In this document: one piece after another, positions 21,096 to 30,695 of the stretch | How positions within the stretch are numbered: the first letter of the stretch is position 1 | Layout: every line of letters begins with the position of its first letter | Assembly (NCBI RefSeq): GCF_026262505.1 | Contig: NC_067206.1 | Coordinates: 18,621,319-18,685,318, forward strand | Origin: Trichomonas vaginalis G3 | Taxonomy: Eukaryota > Parabasalia > Trichomonadida > Trichomonadidae | Direction: 5' to 3' | Length of the DNA: 64,000 nt | Program-made: the position numbers and the translations under genes | Notes under the pieces: model-generated | The model's database searches: none | What the model was told of the DNA's origin: nothing | The model's input: only the letters and a program-made list of their open reading frames with translations

Positions 21096-21338
21096 ATGAC
21101 GACTAAAGTCACTGAAGCAATGAAACAAAAGTTTTTGGTAGAATACATTAAATCAGGAACTATTCCAGAAGGTTTTTACATTCATACTATGAAGGATGGT
21201 AGAGTTCAGTTTAGAAAGATAAAGCAACCATTAGATAAAGAAGGAATTTTGAGAAAGATTAAACTTCATGAGGACAACATTGCTGAACTTAGGAAGAAGT
21301 TAGAAGAGTTGGAGAAAGCAGACGACAGTGAGGAATAA
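21096..21338 (+). CDS. Small coiled-coil protein
   Basis: 80 residues from the ATG at 21096, preceded by AATTTTTATTTGATTGAA, the clearest late-type box in the element. The N-terminal half holds GFYIHTMKDGRVQFRKIKQP (shared module with 18530-18958). The C-terminal half is a charged coiled coil (HEDNIAELRKKLEELEKAD). It ends just before the right terminal repeat. The function is unknown. Confidence 0.62.
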   Translation: MTTKVTEAMKQKFLVEYIKSGTIPEGFYIHTMKDGRVQFRKIKQPLDKEGILRKIKLHEDNIAELRKKLEELEKADDSEE

Positions 21339-21970
21339 AGCAATGAATTCAACAAGGTTAGAAATGAGGTTAGAAAACGTGTTAGATCTAACATTCTAAC
21401 ATAAACATTATTTTTGCGCTATGTTTTCATACGTGTGGGAGTGGTGAAATCATTTATTTTTAAGTTTACTGAAAATTTTTATTTGGATGTAAATGACAGA
21501 ACAAAAGCAACTCATACAAATCGAAAAATATAACAAACATACATTTAAACATTTATTCTTCCTTCCTGAGTATAACATGTTCTTTACACTTCATCCTAGA
21601 CCAGTAGATTATACATTGACTGTGTATAAAGATTGTCATGGTAGTTTTATAAAAACTTATGATGATGAAGGTAAGTTAACAAGACTATGCATTTCAAAAC
21701 TTGAGAAACTTTATGACTTCAAGTATGACTACAATAGAGTTAACATTGACGATGAAGATATAGAAGAAAATTTATGAGAACGTTTATTTTTTCATTAGTG
21801 AGTTCGTTAGTGGGGTGAAGTGGTTGGCGGCTTTGTAAATATTTAAGGTTAAGCTAGTGTTGTCGTTTGTGTTGTAAAATATATGTTAACGGTTTTGTAA
21901 AGTGTCAAATTCACATATCATGGGTAAGTAGGTGCGCAGTGCCTCAGTACCCAACTAACCCATACTAACT
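21335..21970. repeat. Right terminal inverted repeat of Polinton A
   Basis: Mirror image of 972-1608. It contains the iteron block at about 21352-21405, the 94-aa gene, and the terminal CTAACT followed by the GACAC duplication. Confidence 0.93.
21493..21777 (+). CDS. Unknown 94-aa protein encoded in the terminal repeat (right copy)
   Basis: Identical product to 1166-1450, read outward toward the right end. A late-type box AAAATTTTTATTTGG lies 8 bp before the ATG. Both copies being intact and identical suggests either a very recent insertion or copying between ends. The function is not recognised. Confidence 0.7.
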   Translation: MTEQKQLIQIEKYNKHTFKHLFFLPEYNMFFTLHPRPVDYTLTVYKDCHGSFIKTYDDEGKLTRLCISKLEKLYDFKYDYNRVNIDDEDIEENL

Positions 21971-22080
21971 GACACTTCACCAAAAATTTTCGGCGCCATA
22001 TAGAGAACTATAGTCTGCGAGGTACTGATTCTATCTATGTACCTCGCAGACCATAGTTCCCAGCCAAAATGTCAAAAATT
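21971..22080. repeat. Hairpin repeat, right part
   Basis: It begins with the GACAC duplication, completes hairpin II (to about 22000) and hairpin III (about 22003-22060), and fades out within hairpin IV. Together with 881-971 it formed one 250-bp unit before Polinton A inserted. Confidence 0.85.
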
Positions 22081-22323
22081 TCGGAAATTCGAAATAATTT
22101 TTTTGAGAAAAAATTAACCGTTTAACATAATATTTATAATATTGCTTATTCAATTAGACGGATTAAAAATTATATGTTTTCTTTTTATTTTTTCAATTAA
22201 ATTATTAGCTGACTCGAATTTGTATAAGTTTTTTAAAATAGATATCAAAAATTAAATATAAAAAGAAAACAATTAAGAATATTAAAGTAAATTCTTTATT
22301 AAGAAACAATAAAATGAAAATAT

Positions 22324-23009
22324 AAAACTTTGTATGATTTGAGTGGATATTGAGAGTAATTTGTGAGTGTGCTTCAGCTGCATATGTAAGATTGTTCGGA
22401 TTTAATTAAAAATTGTAAATTTTTTGTCTTTATATCAAACTATTCGACAAAACTTTGTATGATTTGAGTGGATATTGAGAGTAATTTGTGAGTGTGCTTC
22501 AGCTGCATATGTAAGATTGTTCGGATTTAATTAAAAATTGTAAATTTTTTGTCTTTATATCAAACTATTCGACAAAACTTTGTATGATTTGAGTGGATAT
22601 TGAGAGTAATTTGTGAGTGTGCTTCAGCTGCATATGTAAGATTGTTCGGATTTAATTAAAAATTGTAAATTTTTTGTCTTTATATCAAACTATTCGACAA
22701 AACTTTGTATGATTTGAGTGGATATTGAGAGTAATTTGTGAGTGTGCTTCAGCTGCATATGTAAGATTGTTCGGATTTAATTAAAAATTGTAAATTTTTT
22801 GTCTTTATATCAAACTATTCGACAAAACTTTGTATGATTTGAGTGGATATTGAGAGTAATTTGTGAGTGTGCTTCAGCTGCATATGTAAGATTGTTCGGA
22901 TTTAATTAAAAATTGTAAATTTTTTGTCTTTATATCAAACTATTCGACAAAACTTTGTATGATTTGAGTGGATATTGAGAGTAATTTGTGAGTGTGCTTC
23001 GGCTGCATC
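22324..23009. repeat. Tandem array of a 125-bp unit, five full copies plus a partial
   Basis: Units start at 22324, 22449, 22574, 22699, 22824 and 22949 with exact 125-bp spacing and practically no sequence difference. The last copy diverges after GTGTGCTTC. There is no coding capacity. The array abuts the 3' side of the transposase gene at 23182-24153 and may be its subterminal repeat. The 243 bp before it (22081-22323) is AT-rich with nothing recognised. Confidence 0.95.
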
Positions 23010-23181
23010 CGCTAATTCCTTCTTCATTCTTAACATTCTTTGTTTTATTTAGAACTATATTATCTTATTTCTAAAAATAATACTGAATTTTTTAAAAAAT
23101 CCAAATGTAATAAATGTAAGTGTTTATTCCTTAACTTCCTTTTTGTGATTTTTTGAATTTTCTTGTTTTTGAAATTATTTG

Positions 23182-24153
23182 TTAATCTCTAAGATTTTTT
23201 TCGAAGCCTGGTTCAGCGCAGAGATCTTTTGTCCATTTGGGGCCTCTTTCCCAGGCCTCAAATGGAGTCAATTTCTCCCCAAAGAGTTTGAATAATGCGG
23301 AGTGTTTCCATACCCTATTATACTGGGAAACAACATTGGGGATGAACTCAAAGACGTTCACTCCAGGGTTTGTCTTGAAAAGAGTCTCCCAACTCCTTTC
23401 AATTTTTCCATTTTCCTCTGGAGAGTACGGATGAGTTTTGAAATGTTTTATATTGAATTCTTGGCAAACCGCTTCAAAATCTTTTCCAATGAATTCTGTT
23501 CCATTATCTGTGAGAATTCCATGTGGAACTAATTTGACTAAATCAATTGCGTGACGAAATACTCTGGCAGTATTTTTCATTTCTTTTGTATCGAAAACAT
23601 CCCAGCAAATAATGTATCTGCTTCTGTCATCAAGAAATGAAATTAAATATTGAAGGTTACCGTTATCGTCCTTCAGAAATTTCAAATCAGTATGCCACAA
23701 TTGATTAACATATTGAGCAACGTATTCATGTGGATGTTCGTCGATTTTCTGATGCCTGTGAAATGTAAACAAATGTTGTTGATTGAAAATTTTGAAAGCA
23801 TCGTTGAATGTAAATCTTTCGACTTTTTCGAAATATGATTCTTTGATCCTTTTGTATCCAATGTCATATTGTGCTTTAATTTCCAAAATTTTGTATACAT
23901 CTTCCTCAAAAATTTTTTTCTTTGGTCTTCCTCTTTCTTTTATTGGATAGCCGAGTAGTACGAAAATTTTTTTCAAACGTTCTTTTCCTATTGAAAGTGT
24001 TTTTGCCGTATCTTCGAGAGTTACATTTGGATTATTAATGTATTCTTGATATTTTTCTTCAATTACGTTGAGAACCTGATCGGCGGGAACGGTTGGGAGT
24101 TGAAAAGTTTTAAGATCTTCTGGGTTTTCGAGACGAACCAAGATGTCTTCCAT
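23182..24153 (-). CDS. D,D35E integrase-type transposase (IS3/IS481-like)
   Basis: 323 residues, uninterrupted. The N-terminal part has a helix-turn-helix-like segment (LEDTAKTLSIGKERLKKIF, residues 46-64) and a basic KERGRPKKK. The integrase core carries D156 (LWHTDLKFL), D216 (LTDNGTEF) and E252 (NGKIERSWE), with exactly 35 residues between the last two. This is the catalytic triad of rve-fold transposases that nick and join DNA ends. It stands alone without capsid, polymerase or reverse transcriptase, so I read it as a plain DNA transposon, perhaps of the eukaryotic IS3-like type. It may still be functional. Confidence 0.78.
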   Translation of the reverse strand: MEDILVRLENPEDLKTFQLPTVPADQVLNVIEEKYQEYINNPNVTLEDTAKTLSIGKERLKKIFVLLGYPIKERGRPKKKIFEEDVYKILEIKAQYDIGYKRIKESYFEKVERFTFNDAFKIFNQQHLFTFHRHQKIDEHPHEYVAQYVNQLWHTDLKFLKDDNGNLQYLISFLDDRSRYIICWDVFDTKEMKNTARVFRHAIDLVKLVPHGILTDNGTEFIGKDFEAVCQEFNIKHFKTHPYSPEENGKIERSWETLFKTNPGVNVFEFIPNVVSQYNRVWKHSALFKLFGEKLTPFEAWERGPKWTKDLCAEPGFEKNLRD

Positions 24154-24737
24154 TTTTTAATTTGTAAATTTTTCAATTTTTCAAAAGATAATTTAAAAAT
24201 ACTAGTTATTTGATAAAATTTGTTTATTTTAAATAAAACAATTTTTTTGAAAAAATTATATTAATGATTTGAAGGCAAAAGCCAAAAACTTAATAGATAA
24301 AACGCTCTTTCTATATAGATCAACTTCTATTATTAAATTTATAAAAATGGAGAGATTTTGCAAATTATTTTCTAATATATTATATTTATAATCATTTTAT
24401 TTATCCCATTAATAATTGTGAACCCAGAACATCTTCCCTTCAAAGTGCCAAGCATCAACACACATTCTCACTCACAAATTTTTAAAACTCATTGCCAAAA
24501 ATCTAAAAAACTCACAATTTTTTTTAAATTGATAACCCTCAAACCGTTTCCAATCAATAATTTGAGAGTCTATATGATAATGTAAAAGTTAAAACATTCA
24601 AGTATTTAAGTATTTCTTTAAAATATTAAGTTTTTTATTTTTCCAATAAAATTCTAATATCAAATATTTTTATTTAACGATTAATTTTATTTATATTTTT
24701 ATAGTTTTTTTTTAAGAAAAAATATTGTTAGGGTTTT
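24154..24737. other. AT-rich spacer, no gene seen
   Basis: Very AT-rich with long T and A runs. I found no clear inverted match to the 125-bp array that would define the other end of the neighbouring transposon. Confidence 0.5.
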
Positions 24738-25304
24738 ATGGATTTTCAATTAATATACAAGATAATTCATGAATGTATATATTTCCAAGTTTTTAAGGAT
24801 GCAACACTTTACATTTGTAAACTGTCAAAAATGAAGTCACGCTATTTTTCATGCATTACAGAATTACTTCAACTTCTTGAAACAGATAAAACCGCTTCCG
24901 ATTATTTTAATCGTCAGTGGCGGTTTAATATTTACAGATGGATTGCAAGAGAGCGAGAAGCTGGTGATTCTACAAATAATTTATCAGAGTCACATTTCAG
25001 ATCTTTAAAACATGATTTCTTCCCGGAAAGAAGAAATATGAGACTTGATGATCTGGTAATTGAATTATATACAAAAGTGACACCATCACTTTTAATCCGA
25101 CTCAAAATTGAAAACGATGACAAAAGATTTGTCAGAATTATGGAAAAGATGATAAGAAATTCTGAAGAAATCAAAGAAGAAAGAAGACTTCAGTGCATCA
25201 ATATGGCTCAAGCTTTATTAAAAGCACTCGAGGCAGGCCAAATCGATCTAAATAATGTTTATTCTGCGCTTAAAGTTCTGTTAGCTCGTCATCATTATAT
25301 TTAA
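24738..25304 (+). pseudogene. Mutator-like (MULE) transposase, C-terminal fragment
   Basis: 188 residues containing NNLSESHFRSLKHDF followed by RMRLDDLVIELY-type spacing, the pattern at the end of MULE transposase cores (N-x-x-E-S-H-x-x-L-K). A charged helical tail follows. The catalytic N-terminal half with its first two acidic residues and the zinc-binding region is absent upstream, where the sequence is AT-rich and non-coding. It is therefore a 5'-truncated copy. MULEs are known in Trichomonas. Confidence 0.6.
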
Positions 25305-25898
25305 TAAATTATATTTTTATATATATTTAATTATTTTATATTATTATATCTTCTAATAAACGCTCAAATATATTAGGAGTGTACGCTATTAGAATAGAAT
25401 TATATACCAATATAATTCATTGTACTAATTAAGCAAAGATTGTAATTGTCTATAGTATAGTATTCTAATAATAACTCTATTATGAGAATATTATACTAAA
25501 TCCATAATGTAAGTATATCTTTGTTTATAAAATTGATGAATGTATTGTAAATCTCTGTTTGTTAGTTTAGAAATTTTTTTTGCATAATCTAATTTGAATC
25601 TTGCTAAATCTTTGAAGCTATAACACTGCTTCAGTATGGTAATTATTTCATTATGAGTATTTATTGTAAATCTCTGTTTGTTATCAATGCAATGTAGAAT
25701 TTTTTAGAAAAAGTGACCCTGGGCAAATTTGTCCGGGTCTCCTTTTTTAAAAAAAAATTAAATTATCAAAATATAAAAACTATAAATATAATTATATTAA
25801 TATTTAATTATATTAATTATCATATATTATCAATAATTCATTTTATCCATTAAAAAATTCTGAAAGTGTAATATATAATTGAATACTTTACATTAAAA
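25305..25898. other. AT-rich region with short repeats and a hairpin
   Basis: An interrupted inverted repeat lies around 25456-25497 (AGTATAGTATTCT against AGAATATTATACT). ATTGTAAATCTCTGTTTGTTA is directly repeated near 25546 and 25660. A near-perfect hairpin GACCC-TGGGCAAATTTGTCC-GGGTC lies at about 25714-25738. No gene is seen. These may be remnants of transposon ends. Confidence 0.5.
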
Positions 25899-26186
25899 AT
25901 GGATGAAATTATCGGACTTCTCGATAATCCTGCAGATGTCTCACTTTTTCAGATACCGGGAATTCCATAAGATCAAATACTCGGAATCATCAGGGAAAAG
26001 TACAATACATATATTAATAATCGCAAAGCTTCACTAAAATCTATTTCCTAAGAGTTACATATTGGAAAAACGCGCTTAAAACTAATATTTCAAGCCTCAA
26101 AATACGATATCAAAAAATGTGATGGTCAACAAAAACCTATAAATCCCGAAATTGTACAAAAAGATTTAAAACTTATCAAATATTAA
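25899..26186 (+). pseudogene. N-terminal fragment of an IS3-like transposase
   Basis: About 95 codons that align throughout with the first 95 residues of the transposase at 23182-24153: MDEIIGLLDNPADVSLFQIP against MEDILVRLENPEDLKTFQLP, and HIGKTRLKLIF against SIGKERLKKIF. Two in-frame stop codons interrupt it and the catalytic core is missing. It is a decayed paralogue of the neighbouring transposon family. Confidence 0.7.
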
Positions 26187-26188
26187 TA

Positions 26189-26735
26189 TTAAGCAATTAA
26201 AATTATTATTGTTTGCTCTCGAATTGGATGCATTTCATCTCCCCACTTTTCAAGCCTTTCATATGCTTGAAATGGAGACAAATGAATAAGTCTGCCATTA
26301 ATCTTATGAGCTCTCAAGCATACATGGGGTTTGGTGTTATACCTGTTGATCCATTGCTGAATATCTTCCCGTTCATGTATGGACAATGAGAACAATATTT
26401 TTGGCTTCATTGATTCAATGAAGAGGCCGCAGTTCTCGCCCCCATTGTCTCTCCAAATTACATTGGGCAGACCAAATTTGTCGATAACTCTCTCCACAAC
26501 AGGTAAACATTAACTGGTTTGGTTGGAGGATTATGCATATCGTGTTTAAAAAAGTGAATATCGACATGCCAGATCATGTTTGGATAAATAACTTCATATC
26601 TACTTTTACCCCTGGCATGTCGATGTTCACGTTCATGATTAATACCAAGGATTCTGAACACCTTGATAATATCATGAGCACTTGGAGTTATAAGGTTGAT
26701 TTAACAGCAAATATTCAACTTGATGAAGCCGAATT
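26189..26735 (-). pseudogene. Integrase-core fragment of a related transposase
   Basis: On the minus strand NMIWHVDIHFFKHD carries the first catalytic Asp. VIWRDNGGENCG carries the second, and SPFQAYERLEKWGDE matches the C-terminal TPFEAWERGPKW of the intact transposase. The frame changes between the first and second motifs, and the distance after the second Asp is too short to hold the usual D35E segment, so there is an internal deletion. It runs convergent to the fragment at 25899-26186 and belongs to a more distant subfamily. Confidence 0.65.
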
Positions 26736-27290
26736 TAATATATATATAAGATATATTTATATTATATTTTTGAACAATTTAAATTTAATGGATTCTAGCA
26801 TATGGTACTGTTGGATGGACGACAGCCAGTCCAGGTTCGGTACCCACAGTAGTGGATTCTATTCTGTGCATCGATGGTTTTTTCCGTTTTCCTCTAACAA
26901 AAAACCGCTAGTGTAAATCACCTTTCCCTGTGGCAGTAAGGTCCAGGGTTTCAAGGATGCCGATACTGAAAATTGGCTAGCCCCGAGATCAACCTATGGG
27001 TTGTTAGGTAAACGAATATTTCAGTGAAGAAATTTGAGCCCAATAGACCTCCTGTCGTGAAGTACCTCAATGGATATAGGAATGTGGGGTAATAGTGCAT
27101 AAAAGCCAGCTAGAACACTGGAATAATTTAAGTTCAAACTTGCTAATAGAGAGTAGCAATTTCACAGAAATTTTTTCATGATCTTGAGGGTGACTCACCA
27201 ACCAAATTTGGCACTTTTCCCTTTACATAAAATAAACAAAAAGGATAATAATATTAATTTTTTAGTCTGAATTTTAAAATCAGTACCTCA
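26736..27290. other. Unclassified, less AT-rich repeat-like segment
   Basis: Base composition is noticeably higher in GC than the surroundings (for example around 26800-27110), but no frame, hairpin or known family is recognised on either strand. It is probably an old repeat. Confidence 0.35.
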
Positions 27291-27395
27291 CAGACTCTAG
27301 TTCTCTATATGGCGTCGAAAATTTTTGGTGAAATGCAACGACATATCATCAAGAAATTTTGGCGCTATAGGAAGAATTGGAGGGGTGAGATACTA
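27285..27395. repeat. Diverged copy of the hairpin repeat in opposite orientation
   Basis: It reads AGTACCTCACAGACTCTAG, then TATATGGCGTCGAAAATTTT and a hairpin II core with GAAATGCAACGAC, then TAGGAAGAATTGGAGGGG. This is parts III, II and I of the repeat at 631-970 in reverse order. A GC-rich hairpin (GGCCGCC near 27422, GCGGCC near 27447) follows. It shows the four-hairpin unit is a dispersed family. Confidence 0.75.
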
Positions 27396-27549
27396 GGGTT
27401 GTACAAACTGGCACAATTTTGCGGGCCGCCTGCCAGGAGCTGGCACGCGGCCAAAATCAAAAAAGTGGCCAAAAATCGGGCTTCGTGGCGTGGAAAGGGT
27501 GGAGCCCGAAGGGCGACATCCTTTCCACGTCACTCGGCCTATGACCACA

Positions 27550-28026
27550 ATTATATAATATGCTCATTATTATTTTTTTCTTCTTTTCTCTTCTTTTTTT
27601 TCTTTTTCTCTTTTCTTTCTTCTTTTTCCCTTTTCACTTCCTTTTTTTCTAGTTTTGGAAAGGAAAAAGTAAAAAATTTAATAATTAATTTTATTACTAT
27701 GAAAATATACTTTTTAGCTTATATTGTAAGCTGTGAGAGTTTTAAGTGATGGAAGATATAAATCAAATTTGAAATTCAACAAATCTTGTTATGATTAAGT
27801 TGAATATTGTACTCTAATTAAGAGTTTTCAGTTATGAACTCAGGTATTATATAATAAAAGTATAACTCAAGATAATAAAGAGGTTTTTAAAATGTAGATC
27901 TGAAAATCAAACTACCATGTTTGATATGATTAAGTTGAATAATGTTATTTTATTAAATGGTTCAAATCTGTGAAATCGGTAATTACAAATTAAAGGCGTA
28001 GTTCAAAAAATTAAAGAGATTTTAAA
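27550..28026. other. Pyrimidine tract and AT-rich sequence before the gap
   Basis: 27568-27660 is almost pure C/T on the plus strand. The rest is AT-rich with a loosely repeated GATTAAGTTGAATA near 27794 and 27931. No gene is supported. Confidence 0.5.
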
Positions 28027-28051
28027 NNNNNNNNNNNNNNNNNNNNNNNNN
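28027..28051. other. Assembly gap (25 N)
   Basis: Run of unknown bases. Order, orientation and distance across it depend on scaffolding. Confidence 1.
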
Positions 28052-28170
28052 AATATCAGAAATTAAACTAAAAAAGGATTTAGTTATTTCAGTAATTATC
28101 AGAAAATGTTAAAAAGATAGGGTAAGTAATGAGACTTGAGTGAGATGTGAGAAATCATATGTAATAATTT

Positions 28171-28661
28171 AGATATCTGATGAGTAAGGTAGTAATGAGA
28201 GTTAAGATCTGGTTAGTAAGGTAGTAATGAGAGTTAAGATTCTGGTTAGTAAGGTAGTAATGAGAGTTAAGATCTGGTTAAGTAAGGTAGTAATGAGAGT
28301 TAAGATCTTAGAATGAGTTAAGTAAAGTTAAGAGAGTTAAGTCTGGTTAGTAAGGTAGTAATGAGAGTTAAGATCTGGTTAGTAAGGTAGTAATGAGAGT
28401 TTAAGATCTGGTTAGTAAGGTAGTATGAGAGTTAAGATCTGATGAGTAAGGTAGTAATGAGAGTTAAGATCTGGTTAGTAAGGTAGTAATGAGAGTTAAG
28501 ATCTGGTTAGTAAGGTAGTAATGAGAGTTAAGATCTGATGAGTAAGGTAGTAATGAGAGTTAAGATCTGGTTAGTAAGGTAGTAATGAGAGTTAAGATCT
28601 GGTTAGTAAGGTAGTAATGAGAGTTAAGATCTGGTTAGTAAGGTAGTAATGAGAGATCTGC
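28171..28661. repeat. Tandem array of a 32-bp unit, about 15 copies
   Basis: The unit reads CTGGTTAGTAAGGTAG then TAATGAGAGTTAAGAT, with small length variants (GATGAG in place of GGTTAG, single-base additions). It lies about 120 bp from the gap. No coding sense is seen. Confidence 0.92.
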
Positions 28662-29630
28662 GGGCAGTAATGATACATCTATGAGTACATAACTAAAACC
28701 TGAGTTCTATGAGCGAAATCTGAGAGCTAAAAGCCGAGAGATCTAAGGTAAGTAATGAGAGATGAGAATTTGAAATTTTACAAAATACGTTTACTCATAC
28801 AAAATAATTCGCATTCTTTTATAACGAATCTCAATGCCAATTAATACATAAAACAGATTTTAGCAATCAATTGCAAGATTTAGAAAGATTTTAATTATAA
28901 TCTCAGCCAAATTAACAAATATTTTATTGATTTCGTAAAAAATAGCAATAAAACATAAAAATATGACATTGTATTTTTCCAAAAAAATTTCAAAAATCAT
29001 TTTTTAACATGAAATTTATATTTTTTAATTTTTTTTTAAATTTTGAATTTTTTTTTTGGAATTTTCAACCATGTCAAAAGTCGGGATTAGGGTTGTTAGA
29101 TTCCCGACGATAGGTGTCTTGGAAGATTTGCCTGGTGTCATCATAGTGTCTTTAAATCAAAAATTTTATTTTGGAGTTAGTTTTATTGATTTTTCAATAA
29201 AAAACATTTCTAAAACAAGAAAATAAAACGATAAAATATTTATATTTTATATAAGGATCTTATATATTTAAAATAAATATCATTTTATTTTTTTCATTGG
29301 TGTCTGTCAAACCATAATACACTATTCAAAAATTCAATGTGTCTTGCGGTTTCAAAAGACACCTTCAAATTGAACGATAGCACAGACACTATTGAATTTT
29401 ACCCATTGTATTTAGTTTTTACCCTTTTTATTTTTAAGAATTAATGACTGAAACAGCCGTTTTGCTATGACCTCAATCACTTTTATTAAGGGTTTCGTTT
29501 TGCGAAAAAAACGTACAATACGCAATTTCGCTAAAAAACATTTAGCTAGCAATTTCGACCTTTGACTCCACTCAAGACGTCACTTTTTTAATTTTGCGGT
29601 ATCATATTTTTGGAAAATCTTTATGAATAT
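28662..29630. other. AT-rich flank of element B, no gene seen
   Basis: AT-rich with homopolymers. One short hairpin is visible (GTCGGGA near 29082 against TCCCGAC near 29103). No coding frame or RNA gene is supported. Confidence 0.5.
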
Positions 29631-29693
29631 AAAAAAAAAAAAAAAAAAAAAAAAGGGAGTGGGGCTTCCAGGCACTTCGTGCCTTCTAGCCCT
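29631..29693. repeat. Left end of element B: A-run and terminal stem-loop
   Basis: 24 A residues, then GGGAGT and a stem-loop at 29661-29693. Outer stem GGGGCT/AGCCCT, internal loop TCC/TCT, inner stem AGGCAC/GTGCCT, loop TTC. The right end has the same structure with a different inner stem. Confidence 0.8.
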
Positions 29694-29696
29694 GAG

Positions 29697-30658
29697 GATG
29701 TTTTGTCAAGACTTCTTCATCGTAAATGTTTTGTCAAGACTTCTTCGTAAAGACTTTGTCAAGACTTCTTCATCGTAAATGTTTTGTCAAGACTTCTTCG
29801 TAAAATCAGACAAAAATAATGTTTATGTTAGAATGTTAGATCTAACACGTTTTCTAACATGTTTTCTAACATCGTAGAAAAACTCATGATTTCATCGTAA
29901 ATGTTTTGTCAAGACTTCTTCGTAAATGTTTTGTCAAGACTTCTTCATCGTAAATGTTTTGTCAAGACTTCTTCATCGTAAATGTTTTGTCAAGATTCTT
30001 CGTAAAATCAGACAAAAATAATGTTTATGTTAGAATGTTAGTACTAACCTCTTTTCTAACCTCTTTTCTAACCTCATGAATTTTCATGAACTTTCTTTAC
30101 AAAGTCTTTACGATGAAGAACTTTACAAAGTCTCAACAAAACATTGACAAGAAAGTTCATGAGAAAGACTTTACAAAGTCTTTACGATGAAGAACTTTAC
30201 GAAGAAATCTCAACAAAGTCTTTACGAAGAAGTCTTGACAAAACATTTACGATGAAATCATGAAAATTCAAGAGGGTAGAAAACATGTTAGAAAAGAGGT
30301 TAGATCTAACATTCTAACATAAAATATATTTTTATTGAATTCCGTATGAAATTTCATGAGTTTTGTATGTTTTAGACCATGTTAGAAAACATGTTAGAAA
30401 AGAGGTTAGATCTAACATTCTAACATAAAATATATTTTTGTCTGATTTACACTCATTACGATGAAGAAGTCTCAACAAAGTCTTTACGAAGAAGTCTTGA
30501 CAAAACATTTACGAAGAAATTCATGAAAATTCAAGAGGGTAGAAAAGAGGTTAGAAAAGAGGTTAGATATACCCTTCTACCCTAAAATATATTTTTGGGT
30601 CATTTACACTCATTTACGAAGAAATCTCAACAAAGTCTTTACGAAGAAGTCTTTACAA
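29697..30658. repeat. Array of direct then inverted short repeats with iterons
   Basis: Up to about 30000 the motif TTTTGTCAAGACTTCTTC followed by GTAAATG is repeated many times. From about 30110 the reverse complement (GAAGAAGTCTTGACAAAAC) is repeated. GTTAGATCTAAC-type iterons lie at about 29825-29870, 30284-30320 and 30380-30425, with weaker versions at 30020-30075 and 30540-30590. There is no gene. Similar islands are at 42540-42880 and 43920-44860. Confidence 0.85.
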
Positions 30659-30695
30659 AACATCTGTCAAAAACCGCTTTTTAACTTCACTTAAA

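Larger units (their letters stand above)
972..21970. mobile_element. Maverick/Polinton element A, complete with both ends
   Basis: A 21.0-kb element starting AGTTAG and ending CTAACT, with inverted repeats of about 637 bp and flanking GACAC duplications. It carries the defining set: retroviral-type integrase, family-B DNA polymerase, packaging ATPase and double-jelly-roll capsid protein. It also has a fibre, KilA-N proteins, an HNH endonuclease and small unknown genes. I do not recognise the cysteine protease common in this family. The terminal repeats differ at only about two positions, so insertion looks recent. It is nevertheless broken, with on the order of ten to fifteen breaks spread over the polymerase, ATPase, capsid, fibre and smaller genes, while several genes look whole. 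Confidence 0.93.

Noticed and set aside
21955-21975. ACTAAC near the right end as a trichomonad 3' splice signal
   Set aside because: The full ACTAACACACAG consensus and a 5' partner are missing; it is the terminal sequence of Polinton A.
22324-23009. Possible CRISPR-like array
   Set aside because: Units of 125 bp are identical throughout with no variable spacers; it is a plain tandem repeat.
26533-26916. 127-codon plus-strand reading frame
   Set aside because: Its first part is antisense to the integrase-core fragment and the rest has no motif.
27309-27749. 146-codon reading frame with a run of F, S and L
   Set aside because: It crosses a hairpin repeat and a C/T tract and has low complexity, no family and no promoter box.
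28171-28661. 32-bp repeats as an iteron origin
   Set aside because: The length-variable simple tandem array is next to an assembly gap, with no associated gene; it reads as a satellite-like repeat.
29631-29654. A-run as a retroposon poly(A) tail
   Set aside because: It is mirrored by a T-run at 52431-52452 with inverted stem-loops, so it belongs to the ends of element B.
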